Shown here: positions 36,975 to 46,135 of the stretch, piece by piece
Layout: every line of letters begins with the position of its first letter
Position numbering within the stretch: the stretch's first letter is position 1
DNA from: Ruminococcus sp.
GTDB lineage: Bacteria; Bacillota; Clostridia; Oscillospirales; Ruminococcaceae
Assembly: GCA_017542475.1 (NCBI GenBank)
Contig: JAFXXD010000012.1
Location: forward strand, 62,001-126,000
Length of the DNA stretch: 64,000 nt
Direction: 5' to 3'
Notes under the pieces: generated by a model
The model's input: the letters and a program-made list of their open reading frames with translations, nothing else
The model's database searches: none
Told to the model about the DNA's origin: nothing
Position numbers and translations under genes: made by a program

Positions 36975-38519
36975 TCACATTACTTTTTGTGTCAATCTTT
37001 GTATATTTAGTACAAGAGCCTCTTCTTTTTTTACGTCTCTGACTCTAAAAATGACCAACAGTCCAAAAAAACCGCCGTATCCTACAAGCCATATCAGCGA
37101 CATCACCGCCATATATCCCGCCCCCTTCTCCGCGAGCGGCAGAGGTCGGCAGAGGAGCTCCGCCGTGAAGCAGGTCAGCACCGCATACAGCACGGGAGAC
37201 AGCAGCATACGCACGGATGCGAATCTCACTCCCGTGTGACGCAGTATCTTCACAAGACGCGATATATTGCCGAAAACGTTGCTCGCGTAGTACGACACCG
37301 CTATCCCCCAGAATCCGATACGCGGCACAAGTATCAGCACTGCCGCAATGCGTATCACGTACTCGGCGAGGTAGTTCAGGGACGAGAAGCCCTGAAGTCC
37401 CATGCCCTTGATAAGTGCTTCGAGCACAATCTCCATATAGATGAACGGCACCACGGGAGCTATCGCCGAGATTAGCCCTCCCGCGAGCTCTCCGCCGCCG
37501 AGGAGCTCCCCTATCGTGCCGCCGAACCTCAGCAGCACAGCCGCCGCGAATACCGCGTAAATCATCGTGTACTCGATAAGGCGCGAGGTCAGGCTCTGTA
37601 TCCGCTCGCGGTTGCCTGCGGCGGCGGCGCGTGCGGACTCGCTGACTATCATCCCCGACATCGAGCACAGCACCACCGACGGAAAAAACAGCGTTGGTAT
37701 GACGATAGCCTCGAATATGCCGAAGAGGCTCAGCGCCTGCTCCTGCGAGTCGCCGAACTGCCGCAGACACATCGGTATCAGCGCATCGTTAGTGCTGCTG
37801 AGGGCAGCTGTGAGTATACCTCCGCCCATTATCGGGAACGCCGCGCTGATATACCCGCGGAAGCCTATCGTAGGTCTGCCGCCGCGCTCGGGACGATGCC
37901 TCACGAACAATCCGAGCATAAACAGCAGCGATGTCACGTTCCCCGAGATAATGGACACTATCATTATCCTGCACACCGAAGCCTCGCTGTGTGCGGTCTG
38001 AGCGAGCGTCAGCGCGACCATCACAGCCGCCTTGACCGCGAATTCGAGTATGTCCCCGACAGCCGCCGCTGAGGCTCTGCGGCAGGCATTGAAGTAACCC
38101 TTGAAGCAGCAGGCGACGGCTCCCGAGATGAGGGCGAACGGCATTAGGCGGACAGCTCCCGCGACCTCCGCGCCGCTGAAAAAACGGCGGCTGACGGGCT
38201 CGGCGAAGAGGACGGTCAGGGCGGAAACTCCCGCACTGAGCAGCAGGCAGAGCTTTATCCCGTGGAAGAGCACCCGCACGGGCGAGCCTCCGCGCCTGCC
38301 TATCTCCTCGGAGACAAGGCGGCTCGTGCAGAGAAAGGCGTTGCCGTTCGAGAGTATCCCCGCCAGTCCGAGAAACGAGCCCATAAGCGAGAATATACCT
38401 ATCGCGGAAGCGCCCATTCTCCGCGTGATGAAGACGTTCAGCAGCAGCGCCGCCGAATCGAGCGCGAGCTGCATAAACGTCAGCAGAGCGGTATCACGTA
38501 TAATTTTACTTTTGATCAT
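36975..38519 (-). CDS. Polysaccharide/lipid flippase (SpoVB/MurJ-MATE superfamily)
   Basis: 514 residues from the ATG at 38519 (GGAGGG 7 nt upstream). About 14 hydrophobic segments run through the protein, starting RDTALLTFMQLALDSAALLLNVFITRRMG. That N-terminal pattern with RRMGASAIGIFSL is typical of SpoVB-like members of the MOP superfamily, which flip lipid-linked cell-wall or polysaccharide precursors. Whether it acts in sporulation cannot be told from sequence. It has no operon partner on either side. Confidence 0.87.
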   Translation of the reverse strand: MIKSKIIRDTALLTFMQLALDSAALLLNVFITRRMGASAIGIFSLMGSFLGLAGILSNGNAFLCTSRLVSEEIGRRGGSPVRVLFHGIKLCLLLSAGVSALTVLFAEPVSRRFFSGAEVAGAVRLMPFALISGAVACCFKGYFNACRRASAAAVGDILEFAVKAAVMVALTLAQTAHSEASVCRIMIVSIISGNVTSLLFMLGLFVRHRPERGGRPTIGFRGYISAAFPIMGGGILTAALSSTNDALIPMCLRQFGDSQEQALSLFGIFEAIVIPTLFFPSVVLCSMSGMIVSESARAAAAGNRERIQSLTSRLIEYTMIYAVFAAAVLLRFGGTIGELLGGGELAGGLISAIAPVVPFIYMEIVLEALIKGMGLQGFSSLNYLAEYVIRIAAVLILVPRIGFWGIAVSYYASNVFGNISRLVKILRHTGVRFASVRMLLSPVLYAVLTCFTAELLCRPLPLAEKGAGYMAVMSLIWLVGYGGFFGLLVIFRVRDVKKEEALVLNIQRLTQKVM

Positions 38520-38626
38520 CGCAGTTCCCTCCGATGAATTATATGGTAAAATTGTCAAAATAATGCCGAGCACCGTCCCCTACATTGCTTTCGACTGCGG
38601 GAAAAGACCACCGATTTGAATATCTA

Positions 38627-38909
38627 CCGCGCGAAGCCGAAAGTTTCGCTCAAGCCTTTTCAAAGGCTTGCAGGGTGCAGGGACAGAGTCCCTGCAAACC
38701 GAAGGGCGCTCTGCAAGGGGATGAATTCAAAAACAGTCCAGTGGACTGTTTTGAAAGATAAGCTGTGTACCAAATCTTTGATTTGGATTTCACAGCTATA
38801 TGCAGCAAAGTCGCAGGGGAGGCTCTGCAAGATAAGCAGCACACCAAATCTTTGATTTGGATTGTGATGCTATATGCAACTCTGTTGTAGAGAGCCTCCC
38901 CTGCTAACG
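38627..38909. repeat. Large structured repeat, copy 1
   Basis: An about 283-bp element of nested inverted repeats: a GCGAAG-type hairpin, AAGCCTTTTCAAAGGCTT, a TGCAGGGACAGAGTCCCTGCA module, and AAAACAGTCC/GGACTGTTTT. A long hairpin at 38758-38799 pairs AGCTGTG/CACAGCT outside CCAAATC/GATTTGG. A second CCAAATC hairpin follows, enclosed by GGGGAGGCTCT (38816-38826) and AGAGCCTCCCC (38891-38901). Copy 2 at 46136 keeps every stem with changed bases. The interval 38520-39124 otherwise holds only one TGTAGGG unit and AT-rich sequence. Confidence 0.85.
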
Positions 38910-38969
38910 CTCCGTAATTGTTTGCCTGCGGAGTTATCTCCGTACGGAATAACAATGCCGTTTGTTTAC

Positions 38970-38993
38970 GGACGCCCAAAGGACGCCCCTACA
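38970..38993. repeat. TGTAGGG-type palindromic unit
   Basis: Reads GGACGCCC-AAAG-GACGCCCCTACA, an imperfect member of the family ending CCCTACA. Confidence 0.65.
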
Positions 38994-39124
38994 TATCATT
39001 GTTCAACACCACCAAATCACCCCCGCCATTTTTGTGCAGCCATACAAAGCTGAAAAAAACTTTTCCGATAATCAACGGTTTTCCATTGCAAAAGCACCTT
39101 TTTCGCCCCCCCTTATGAAGGGAC

Positions 39125-39156
39125 AAAAAAACTGCACGGAACAAAGCCCGTGCAGT
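39125..39156 (-). terminator. Intrinsic terminator of CE12 esterase gene
   Basis: Minus strand 9-bp stem ACTGCACGG / CCGTGCAGT, 8-nt loop, then seven T, 12 nt after the stop codon. Confidence 0.92.
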
Positions 39157-39168
39157 CATTGATGATAT

Positions 39169-42100
39169 TTACTTTACAAAGCCCGAAAGACCTGCGATTC
39201 CCTGTGCCTTTATCGCATTCGCGAGGAGTCCCGCGATGATATTCGCGCCGTCCTCCTTGTAGTGTCTCTTGTCGTCCATATGGTAGGTCGCGGCTGTGTT
39301 GTAGCCGACCTGATTGTAGTGGTTAACAGTAATGGAGTTGCAGTCGATGAAGGGTACATTGTACTTCGCCGCAAGCTTCTTGTCAGCGTCGGTGTAGTTG
39401 GTGTAGCTGAGATTGAACTTGCCGTTCGAGTAGTCCTTCAGGCTCGGAGTATTCGACATTATAATCGGAGTCGCACCCTTTGCGAGCGTGTCCTTGATGA
39501 ATGAGGTCATATACCACTCATAGGAGCCCGATGTCGGATTATCGACATTGCCGCAGGTGGGAGCGTATCTGTCAGCGTTGGTCGAGCCCGCGTCATTTAT
39601 CGCGAACTGGATTATTACGAAGTCTCCCTCCTTGAGATTAGCAACTATCTCCGCGTATCTGCCCTCGTCGTAGAACTTTTTGGAGCTTCTGCCCGCTACT
39701 GCGTGGTTGTATACGGATACGCCGTCGGTGAAGTAGTTGCCGAGGTAGTAGCCCCAGCCCTGTATCGGACCGCCGTTCTGCGACTGCTTGCTCGCGCTGT
39801 AGTAAGAGCAGGTGGAATCTCCCGCAAGGAATACCGCAGGCTTGCTGCCGTCTATGGTCTGCTGACCCGCGTTCGGGTCGTAGACCTCGGCAACGGGCTC
39901 ATCTGTGAGTATGCACTCGATGTAGTCGAAGTTGGGACCGCCCTCGCTTACCGCGGACTCAAACTTGATAGTGTTGTTGCCGGCCTTGAGCGGGAGCACA
40001 ATGCCTATCTCGCTCCACTCGTCCCACGAGCCCGTACCGTTGAAGGACTGCTGCCAGTAGGTCTGAGTGTCGCCGTTAACGTAGATATTGGTCTTGCGGT
40101 CGGCAGCCGAGCCGTTAGCGAAGCGGACGTGCGTCATATATCTGCCGTCCTCAGCTATCTTCACGCTGAATGTGAGACTGCTGCCGACAACGTTGTTGAG
40201 GTTCACGTAGCCGACATTCGAGGAGCCGCCCATAGCCGCTTCTGTCTTGGTGTAGCCTGTGTGGTCGCTCTCAGCCCAGCCGTCGTCCCACGACTGGTCA
40301 ACTGCGTAATACTTGCTCGGAAGAGTAGTTGTGGTAGTCGTTTCAGTCGTAGTTGTGGTAGTTGTTGTTGTCGTCGTAGTTTCGGGAGCCTGTGTGGTCT
40401 GCTCCTCGGGAGCCTCGGGAAGCTGCTTTATACCGGCGTCCACCTGCTGGAGGTAGAGCGCGTCCATAGCCGTGATACCCGCAGAGCCGTCAACGTCGCC
40501 GTTTATCGCTCCCTCGGGAGTGAGAGCATACTTGTCCTTGTTGGCGATGGACTGGAGTATCGCTACGGCATCGGCAATGGTGAATCTGCCGTCGCAGTTG
40601 GCGTCGCCCATTACGATTTTTCTTCCGCTCTTTGTCGTTGTGTCGGGAGCGGCAGTAGTTGTGGTTTCGATGGTATCTGCTGTTGTCGTGGTAGTCGTTG
40701 TGGTAGTTGTTGTCGTTGTCTCGGCAGGCTTTTCCTTTACAAATACGCTGTAATTCATACAGTTGTAAGCCGTGCTGTTCGAGCCGAGGATTATCTGCTC
40801 GCCCGCAGAGAAGTCCTTGCCGTAGATGTTGAACTGCTCACAGTTGCAGACATAGGATTCACCCGTGTTCGTGTAGGAGCTGAGCCAGTCGGGAGGCGTT
40901 ACTCTGTTGTCGAGGGCAACGTAGACTGTAGCGTCCTTCTTGACCTTGAACTTAGCCTCGTCGGAGGTAAGGTTCTTGGAGTTGCAGGCTGTTATAATAC
41001 ACTCTGCATTCGCGATTACGGAGGGTATAGTATCAATGGTGAATTCTCTGTCGCCGTAGGGTCTCATTCCTGCCGAGGCATAAGCCTTTATGCCCCAGTC
41101 GGAGGCGTGCTCGCTGTCGAGGACTATGAGGTCGGAGACTATACGTCCGTTTATCGGCAGATTTATGACCTCGGCTACCCACTTCTGGCAGTCGTGACCA
41201 TTTACCTCCCACTGCTGTACATTGGCGCCTGCGTCCTTTGAGGCACTGCCTACCTCGACTGCGGACTTGTCGTCCGAGACCTTCGTAAGCATCGTATACG
41301 AGCCGTCAGCATTGCGCTTGAACTTGAACTGCTGACTGTTGCTGTGTGCGGGAAGCTGGTCTGTGACAGGTCCCTCGCCATAGACGCCGAGCTCTATGTT
41401 CTGACCGTTGGAGCCGCTTCCGCCCTTGACGTTCAGGAGATATTCCGCGTCCATAATGGGGAGCCCCGAATTGACGCAGTAGTAGCCGTCGCCTGTGGAG
41501 CTCAGCCACCATGCGAATTCACGCGAGGGGTCGGTCATTGGCTGCTGGACAACGTCCATGCCCTGCTCGTCAGCGCAGAGGTACATTCCGCTGTTGACGT
41601 TTTTGAATGCATAGTAAACATTCTCGTTCATCTCAGCCGCGGAATCACCGCTGAAATCGTACAGAGTGGACATTATCTCCGCGAGCTTCATTGCGCCCTG
41701 CTTGCTCTGGTGGAGGTCGTCGTTGCTGCCGTTCGCCTGTATCGCGTAGTATGAGGTCATGGCGTCGTAGCCGAGCGACATACCGAAATTCTGCCATGCC
41801 GTGAAGAGGTCGATGACCTCAACGTTCTCGTTAGCTCCGACTGTGTCGAGCTCTCCGCCGAACCAGCGTCCTTCGAGGAGCGGGCTGCGCTGGAGGTCGC
41901 CGTGACGTCCCTGCTGCTTGACGAGGAGCACGGTCATACCCTTTTTCTTCGCCTTCTGCACCATTGTGGTGACTACCTCGCGGTACTCATCCCTATTGGA
42001 GTAGTTGCCGTCGTTGATACCGATGGAGATTATGTAGATGTCGCCCGCCTTGCCGTAATACTCAATGGGAGCGAACTGTCCGCCGTCGTAGAAGCCCTTA

Positions 42101-42804
42101 GCGTACTGACCGCTGGTCGCCTGATTGCGTATCTCCCAGTAGTCGGTGTCAACGTAATTGCCGAGGAACTGTCCCCAGCCGTGCTGCGAGGTGTCGGCGC
42201 AGTTGTAGTAGTTGGCAACGGTGGAGTCGCCGCATATCCATATAGTGGGCTTCATATCGCCCGTGGTGTTTATCTGCGTGATCTCCATTGCAGAGATGGA
42301 CTGCTCGCGCTTGGTCATACCTTCGACAGCCTGCACGTTGAGCTGTCCGTCGGTGACAGGTATGCGTATCGTCTCGACGGCGTTGTTGCCCGTGAGGTTC
42401 ATCATCTGCACCATGCCCTCGATACGGATAGTCGTTCTCGGAGCGTTGCCCGTCATCACCTTTATCTCGTACAGACCCTTCGGCAGATCAACGTTGAAGG
42501 TGTTGTTCGTGCCGTAGTCGTTGAACTTGACCGCGTCTGCACCCGCGCCGCTTCCGCCCGCGCTGACGTTGCTGACGTTGTACGTCTGCGCGAAGCCGTA
42601 TCCGCGCGAGGAGTTGTAGCCGTCCGAAGCCGAAACCCCCGTGTAGCCGCCAGCCGCACCCGCGCCGCCGAAGTCGAACTTCCAGTTTGCGGTCGCCGCG
42701 TTTGCATTAATGGCTGTATTTGCCAGTCCCACGCTCATTCCCGCCAGCGACGATACCGATACGACCGCAGACGTGAGAGCGCTTATCAACTTTTTGTATA
42801 GCAT
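39169..42804 (-). CDS. Cellulosomal double CE12 rhamnogalacturonan acetylesterase with CBM13-like, CBM35-like and internal dockerin
   Basis: 1211 residues. Signal peptide 1-36. An N-terminal beta domain (about 40-180) precedes esterase A (186-385) with nucleophile Ser194 in CGDSTVANYY, Asn in SIGINDG and His365 in NDDLHQSKQG. A ricin-type CBM13-like domain follows (397-550), then a beta domain (550-700). The dockerin lies in the middle (about 735-800; GDANCDGRFTIADAVAI and GDVDGSAGITAMDALYL) between poly-Thr linkers. A CBM35-like domain and esterase B with AGDSTCSYYS and the C-terminal histidine region end the protein. Both esterases should remove acetyl groups from pectin rhamnogalacturonan. 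The internal dockerin is unusual. Confidence 0.9.
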   Translation of the reverse strand: MLYKKLISALTSAVVSVSSLAGMSVGLANTAINANAATANWKFDFGGAGAAGGYTGVSASDGYNSSRGYGFAQTYNVSNVSAGGSGAGADAVKFNDYGTNNTFNVDLPKGLYEIKVMTGNAPRTTIRIEGMVQMMNLTGNNAVETIRIPVTDGQLNVQAVEGMTKREQSISAMEITQINTTGDMKPTIWICGDSTVANYYNCADTSQHGWGQFLGNYVDTDYWEIRNQATSGQYAKGFYDGGQFAPIEYYGKAGDIYIISIGINDGNYSNRDEYREVVTTMVQKAKKKGMTVLLVKQQGRHGDLQRSPLLEGRWFGGELDTVGANENVEVIDLFTAWQNFGMSLGYDAMTSYYAIQANGSNDDLHQSKQGAMKLAEIMSTLYDFSGDSAAEMNENVYYAFKNVNSGMYLCADEQGMDVVQQPMTDPSREFAWWLSSTGDGYYCVNSGLPIMDAEYLLNVKGGSGSNGQNIELGVYGEGPVTDQLPAHSNSQQFKFKRNADGSYTMLTKVSDDKSAVEVGSASKDAGANVQQWEVNGHDCQKWVAEVINLPINGRIVSDLIVLDSEHASDWGIKAYASAGMRPYGDREFTIDTIPSVIANAECIITACNSKNLTSDEAKFKVKKDATVYVALDNRVTPPDWLSSYTNTGESYVCNCEQFNIYGKDFSAGEQIILGSNSTAYNCMNYSVFVKEKPAETTTTTTTTTTTTTADTIETTTTAAPDTTTKSGRKIVMGDANCDGRFTIADAVAILQSIANKDKYALTPEGAINGDVDGSAGITAMDALYLQQVDAGIKQLPEAPEEQTTQAPETTTTTTTTTTTTETTTTTTLPSKYYAVDQSWDDGWAESDHTGYTKTEAAMGGSSNVGYVNLNNVVGSSLTFSVKIAEDGRYMTHVRFANGSAADRKTNIYVNGDTQTYWQQSFNGTGSWDEWSEIGIVLPLKAGNNTIKFESAVSEGGPNFDYIECILTDEPVAEVYDPNAGQQTIDGSKPAVFLAGDSTCSYYSASKQSQNGGPIQGWGYYLGNYFTDGVSVYNHAVAGRSSKKFYDEGRYAEIVANLKEGDFVIIQFAINDAGSTNADRYAPTCGNVDNPTSGSYEWYMTSFIKDTLAKGATPIIMSNTPSLKDYSNGKFNLSYTNYTDADKKLAAKYNVPFIDCNSITVNHYNQVGYNTAATYHMDDKRHYKEDGANIIAGLLANAIKAQGIAGLSGFVK

Positions 42805-42883
42805 AATTAGCCCTCCTGTAAAGAAGTGATTTTCCTCTCGATACGGACCCGCACCTGCGAGCCCCCATAATTTCCTTATTTTA

Positions 42884-42912
42884 ATTATATCACCGACAAT
42901 TCACAAAGTCAA
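42884..42912 (-). promoter_or_regulatory. Sigma-A promoter of CE12 esterase gene
   Basis: Minus strand TTGACT, 17-nt spacer, TATAAT, giving a leader of about 75 nt. Confidence 0.85.
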
Positions 42913-43027
42913 CGGAATCGATGTGCAGAATTTAATCATCTTTATGACTTTTTCTTGCAGAGGCGGATTCAGCCTATCATTTTCGGAGACTTTAGTGCAC
43001 AGCCGCAGCACTATAGTGCATATCATA

Positions 43028-43136
43028 GCTGTTAGCCGTTAACCTTTAGCTCGCGGTGTCGCCTTCCGCGATATATTCAGAAAAGTGAGCGAAGCGAACA
43101 CCGTTAGCTAACGGCTAAAGGCTAATGGCTAACGGC
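43028..43136. repeat. Inverted repeat and heptamer repeats upstream of radC-like genes
   Basis: A 23-bp left arm beginning GCTGTTAGCCGTTAACC (43028-43050) pairs with a right arm ending CTAATGGCTAACGGC, with one mismatch. The right arm itself is four heptamers TAACGGC TAAAGGC TAATGGC TAACGGC placed directly before the -35 box. It may be a regulator-binding array or a hairpin remnant. Confidence 0.65.
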
Positions 43137-43165
43137 TTGATATTTGATCAAAAATGTGGTATCAT
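43137..43165 (+). promoter_or_regulatory. Sigma-A promoter of radC-like gene pair
   Basis: TTGATA, 17-nt spacer, TATCAT, about 22 nt before the first gene start. Confidence 0.78.
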
Positions 43166-43187
43166 TGAAAAAAGGGAGGTGAACAGC

Positions 43188-43874
43188 ATGACCGAAAAGC
43201 TCCATACGGGACACCGCGAGCGCCTGCGGCAGAGACTTATGACATACGGTGCGGACGCGCTATGCGAGCACGAGCTCCTCGAGCTTATGCTGTTCTATGC
43301 GCTACCGAGAATAAACACCAACGAGCTCGCGCACTCGCTGATAAACGAGTTCGGCACGCTCAACAATATCCTCAACGCTCCCGTGGACGAGCTGACCAAG
43401 GTCAGGGGCGTGGGTGTGCCTACCGCCGAGTTCATACGCCTTGTTGCTGAGATGTGCGGCGAGTACGAGGCAAGCGTCCCCGAGTATGACAAGCTCCCTG
43501 ACATCGACAGCCTCTGCCGTTTCTTCCTCGGCTACTTCGGCGGTGGAGCAGAGGGGCTGTGCCTCATCGTCTGCCTCAGCGATGACCTCGACATCACGGG
43601 CAAGGTCAGCTTCACCGCGCACTGTCTCGCAGAGGGCAGGTCGGAGATGCGGCGTATCGCGTCAATGCTCCTGCGCGGAGGCTGCACCCGTATCGCGCTC
43701 GGTATCTCACACCCCGAGCGTCAGCCCATTCCCGACGATGGTGATTTCACGCTGCTCCGCACGCTCAGCGAAAAGCTCGGCGCGATAGGCATTTCCGTCG
43801 AGGACTGCGTCATCTGCGGGCAGGACAGTACATACTCAATGAAGCGCAGCGGCGCTTTCTCTTTCGGGCGGTGA
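43188..43874 (+). CDS. RadC-like protein with degenerate JAMM motif
   Basis: 228 residues from the ATG at 43188 (GGGAGGTG 6 nt upstream). The N-terminal HhH/UPF0758 part is intact (HRERLRQRLMTYGADALCEHELLELMLFYALPR). The C-terminal metal site that is normally HxHPSG..PSxxD reads ISHPERQPIPDDGD, so the first His and the Ser are missing. It may be catalytically dead. The following gene encodes a second RadC-like protein with a better motif, 4 nt downstream. Confidence 0.85.
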   Translation: MTEKLHTGHRERLRQRLMTYGADALCEHELLELMLFYALPRINTNELAHSLINEFGTLNNILNAPVDELTKVRGVGVPTAEFIRLVAEMCGEYEASVPEYDKLPDIDSLCRFFLGYFGGGAEGLCLIVCLSDDLDITGKVSFTAHCLAEGRSEMRRIASMLLRGGCTRIALGISHPERQPIPDDGDFTLLRTLSEKLGAIGISVEDCVICGQDSTYSMKRSGAFSFGR

Positions 43875-43878
43875 TATT

Positions 43879-44589
43879 ATGAACGAACTGAAAAATGAGC
43901 TCAAGACCCGCTGCCTGACCGAGGGAACGGACAGTCTCACGGAGCGCGAGAAGCTCCTGCTGATGATGTGCTTCTCCGAGCGCGGCGAGGGCACCGTCAG
44001 AGCCGCCGACAGGCTGTATTCCGCCTACGGAAGCTTCCGCAGCGCCGCCGACTCCGACCCCGACTTCCTGATGAAGGAGTGCGGCATCTCCGCAGCAAGT
44101 GCCGCTCTGCTCACGCTGTTTCCGCAGCTCAGCCGCAGGTGCGCGATAACGAGCTGCGGAAATATCCGTCTTGACTCCGCCGACGCAGCAAAGAGGTTCT
44201 TCTCGGCACAGCTCCGCTCGGCACGCAGCGAGACTCTCATCGCCGCCGCGACCGACGAACGCTTCCGCATAATCAGCGCCGAGCGTATCGGTATGGGGAG
44301 CAGCTCCGCGGTGGGTATCTCGAACCGCAGGATAGCCGACTTTGCGCTCCGCCACAATGCCGCTTACGTCTTCATCGCGCACAATCACACCTCGGGAGCT
44401 ACCCTGCCCTCGCAGAACGACAAAAGCGCCACCCTCAGGCTCGGGACGGCGCTCATTGCTCTTGATGTTCTGCTCGTTGACCACATCATCACGGGCGCGG
44501 ACGGCTCGGCTGTGTCTATGCGCGAGAGCTCGCGGGCGGAGTATTTTCCTGCGGTAAGCGAATATAAATTCGAGAGAAAAACACTGTAG
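43879..44589 (+). CDS. RadC-like JAB/MPN-domain protein
   Basis: 236 residues. TDSLTEREKLLLMMCFSERG matches the RadC N-terminal helix-hairpin-helix region. The C-terminal JAMM motif is FIAHNHTSGATLPSQND, retaining both His, Ser and Asp of the zinc site (usual form HNHPSG..PSxxD). RadC function remains unclear; its early link to DNA repair was withdrawn. The final stop TAG is supplied by the TGTAGGG of a palindromic unit (44585). Confidence 0.9.
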   Translation: MNELKNELKTRCLTEGTDSLTEREKLLLMMCFSERGEGTVRAADRLYSAYGSFRSAADSDPDFLMKECGISAASAALLTLFPQLSRRCAITSCGNIRLDSADAAKRFFSAQLRSARSETLIAAATDERFRIISAERIGMGSSSAVGISNRRIADFALRHNAAYVFIAHNHTSGATLPSQNDKSATLRLGTALIALDVLLVDHIITGADGSAVSMRESSRAEYFPAVSEYKFERKTL

Positions 44590-44988
44590 GGGCGGCGTTT
44601 CGCCGCCCGAAACAGCCATATAAAAGGCGGGTTCACACGTGTGTGCGGATAAAAAGCGGGCGCACGGAATGCGCCCCTGCAATAGGTTGAATCTGAGTTT
44701 TTCGTGATTTTGCGGGCGGCGGAACGCCGCCCCTACAAGGGTGTTGCCGTTATAATAACCGTAAGGTGCGGACGACCAATGGTCGTCCCTACAACATAAT
44801 TGAGGTATTGGGGTGTAACGGACAAAAACAAGCGCACAATGTGCGCCCCTACAAGTATGTAACCGTAAACAATCCAAAAGGCACGGGACATCGAGGACGC
44901 CGTCCCCTACAAGCTATTTGTGTAGGGACGCGCATTGCGCGTCCGCAAATTTTCCGTTACTCACGGACGCCCAAAGGGCGCCCCTACA
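44585..44988. repeat. Array of eight TGTAGGG-type palindromic units
   Basis: Units at 44585-44609, 44659-44681, 44712-44737, 44768-44793, 44832-44853, 44885-44911, 44921-44946 and 44965-44988. Stems include GGCGGC/GCCGCC, ACGACC/GGTCGT, GCGCAC/GTGCGC, ACGCGC/GCGCGT and ACGCCC/GGGCGC. Orientation is mixed. The array fills the whole 404-bp gap between the convergent radC-like and C39-like genes, and no other feature is visible there. Confidence 0.85.
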
Positions 44989-44993
44989 AGGTA

Positions 44994-45923
44994 TTACCAC
45001 GGGTGGATAGTTACCGCCTGACTGCCCATTTCACGGTAGCGGGCTTCGGCGACATCACGCGGATAGAGCGTATATGCTCCCCTCAGCGGGTCGTGGAAGC
45101 AGTAGCTCTCCTCATTATAGCCGACAAGCAGCAGGCAGTGCTCGTTGGACTTCCACTCCACCATCTCGTCAGTGCCCTCTATCTCCCATTTGTTGGCTTC
45201 GGCAGTAAAAAACGGCTCCATATCGACGCTCGCCCACACAATGACGGGCTCGCCGCAGTCTATGTACTCCATACATAGGTCCTTCAGCGATATACCGCTG
45301 ATATCCACCGCGTCGAAGAACTCGTTGTCGAGGTATTTCCTCAGGCACGAGCGTATCGCTCCGCTGTAGCAGCCGTAGCCGTATGGAGTGTTCGGGTCGC
45401 CGATGAAGACCTCGTTCGGGTCGCCGCTGAACATCACAGTCCCGCGCTCGGGATCTTGGTAGGTATCGACCATCGCCTGCTCGATGTAGCCCTCGCTGAT
45501 AAGCTCGTCCGCGGTTATTGCGAAGTCGTAGTACGCGAGGAGCATAGACGTGCACACGAGCTCACAGCCCGCGGGCTTGCCGTCCTGCGAGAAATACGGC
45601 GCTTCAATACATTTCACGCCCTCGGGCGGAGCTCCGCCCTCAGACTTTATCGGCGTTGCTGTCTCTGCGGAAGCGTCCGCCTCAGCCGCTGTTGTCTGCT
45701 CGGGCTCTTTCTCGGATTCGGGCTCGGGATAGGATTCGGAAGGGACAGTCTCCGTTTCGGTTTCGGTGCGGAGGGTCGGTATATCGGGCAAGCCCGTGAA
45801 TACGAAGGTCTGAGCCGTTGTCTCGGGCTCGGTCGGAAGCTCCGACGACAGGAGCTCATCATCGGCAAGACTGCACGAGCTCAGAGTCAGAGCCGTAAGC
45901 AGTGCGACAGCTATTCTCTTCAT
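44994..45923 (-). CDS. C39-like peptidase domain lipoprotein
   Basis: 309 residues from the ATG at 45923 (AAAGGAGG 6 nt upstream). Signal peptide with lipobox LSSC, then a Glu/Thr/Pro-rich tether of about 90 residues. The peptidase_C39_2 domain has the probable nucleophile Cys in GKPAGCELVCTSML, His in SNEHCLLLVGYN and Asp in HDPLRGAY. It is a paralog of the lipoprotein at 16459. It is probably a surface cysteine peptidase; the substrate is unknown. It stands alone between repeat arrays. Confidence 0.85.
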   Translation of the reverse strand: MKRIAVALLTALTLSSCSLADDELLSSELPTEPETTAQTFVFTGLPDIPTLRTETETETVPSESYPEPESEKEPEQTTAAEADASAETATPIKSEGGAPPEGVKCIEAPYFSQDGKPAGCELVCTSMLLAYYDFAITADELISEGYIEQAMVDTYQDPERGTVMFSGDPNEVFIGDPNTPYGYGCYSGAIRSCLRKYLDNEFFDAVDISGISLKDLCMEYIDCGEPVIVWASVDMEPFFTAEANKWEIEGTDEMVEWKSNEHCLLLVGYNEESYCFHDPLRGAYTLYPRDVAEARYREMGSQAVTIHPW

Positions 45924-45981
45924 TTCCGCCCTCCTTTCTATCGGTGAATGCAAAATATTTGCAAAAAATGTGCGTTTTCCT

Positions 45982-46010
45982 TTGACATCTGCGCTCTCTG
46001 CTGATACAAT
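45982..46010 (+). promoter_or_regulatory. Plus-strand sigma-A promoter upstream of large repeat and two-component operon
   Basis: TTGACA, 17-nt spacer, TACAAT. The nearest plus-strand gene starts at 46699, so transcription would cross the whole large repeat and three palindromic units. It may give a long structured leader or a separate RNA. A second TTGACA occurs at 46015. Confidence 0.7.
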
Positions 46011-46135
46011 GGTATTGACAGCAAAGGCACATCTCTACTATTATTCAACATTTTTGCGGAAATGTCAAGTAAAATCTGAATGTTTTGCGAAATATCCCAC
46101 ATTTTCACATTTCAGTAACAACCGCGGGAAGAAAT

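Noticed and set aside
44585..44988. Possible CRISPR array (regularly repeated palindromes)
   Set aside because: Stems differ between units, orientation is mixed, spacing is uneven and no cas genes are present.
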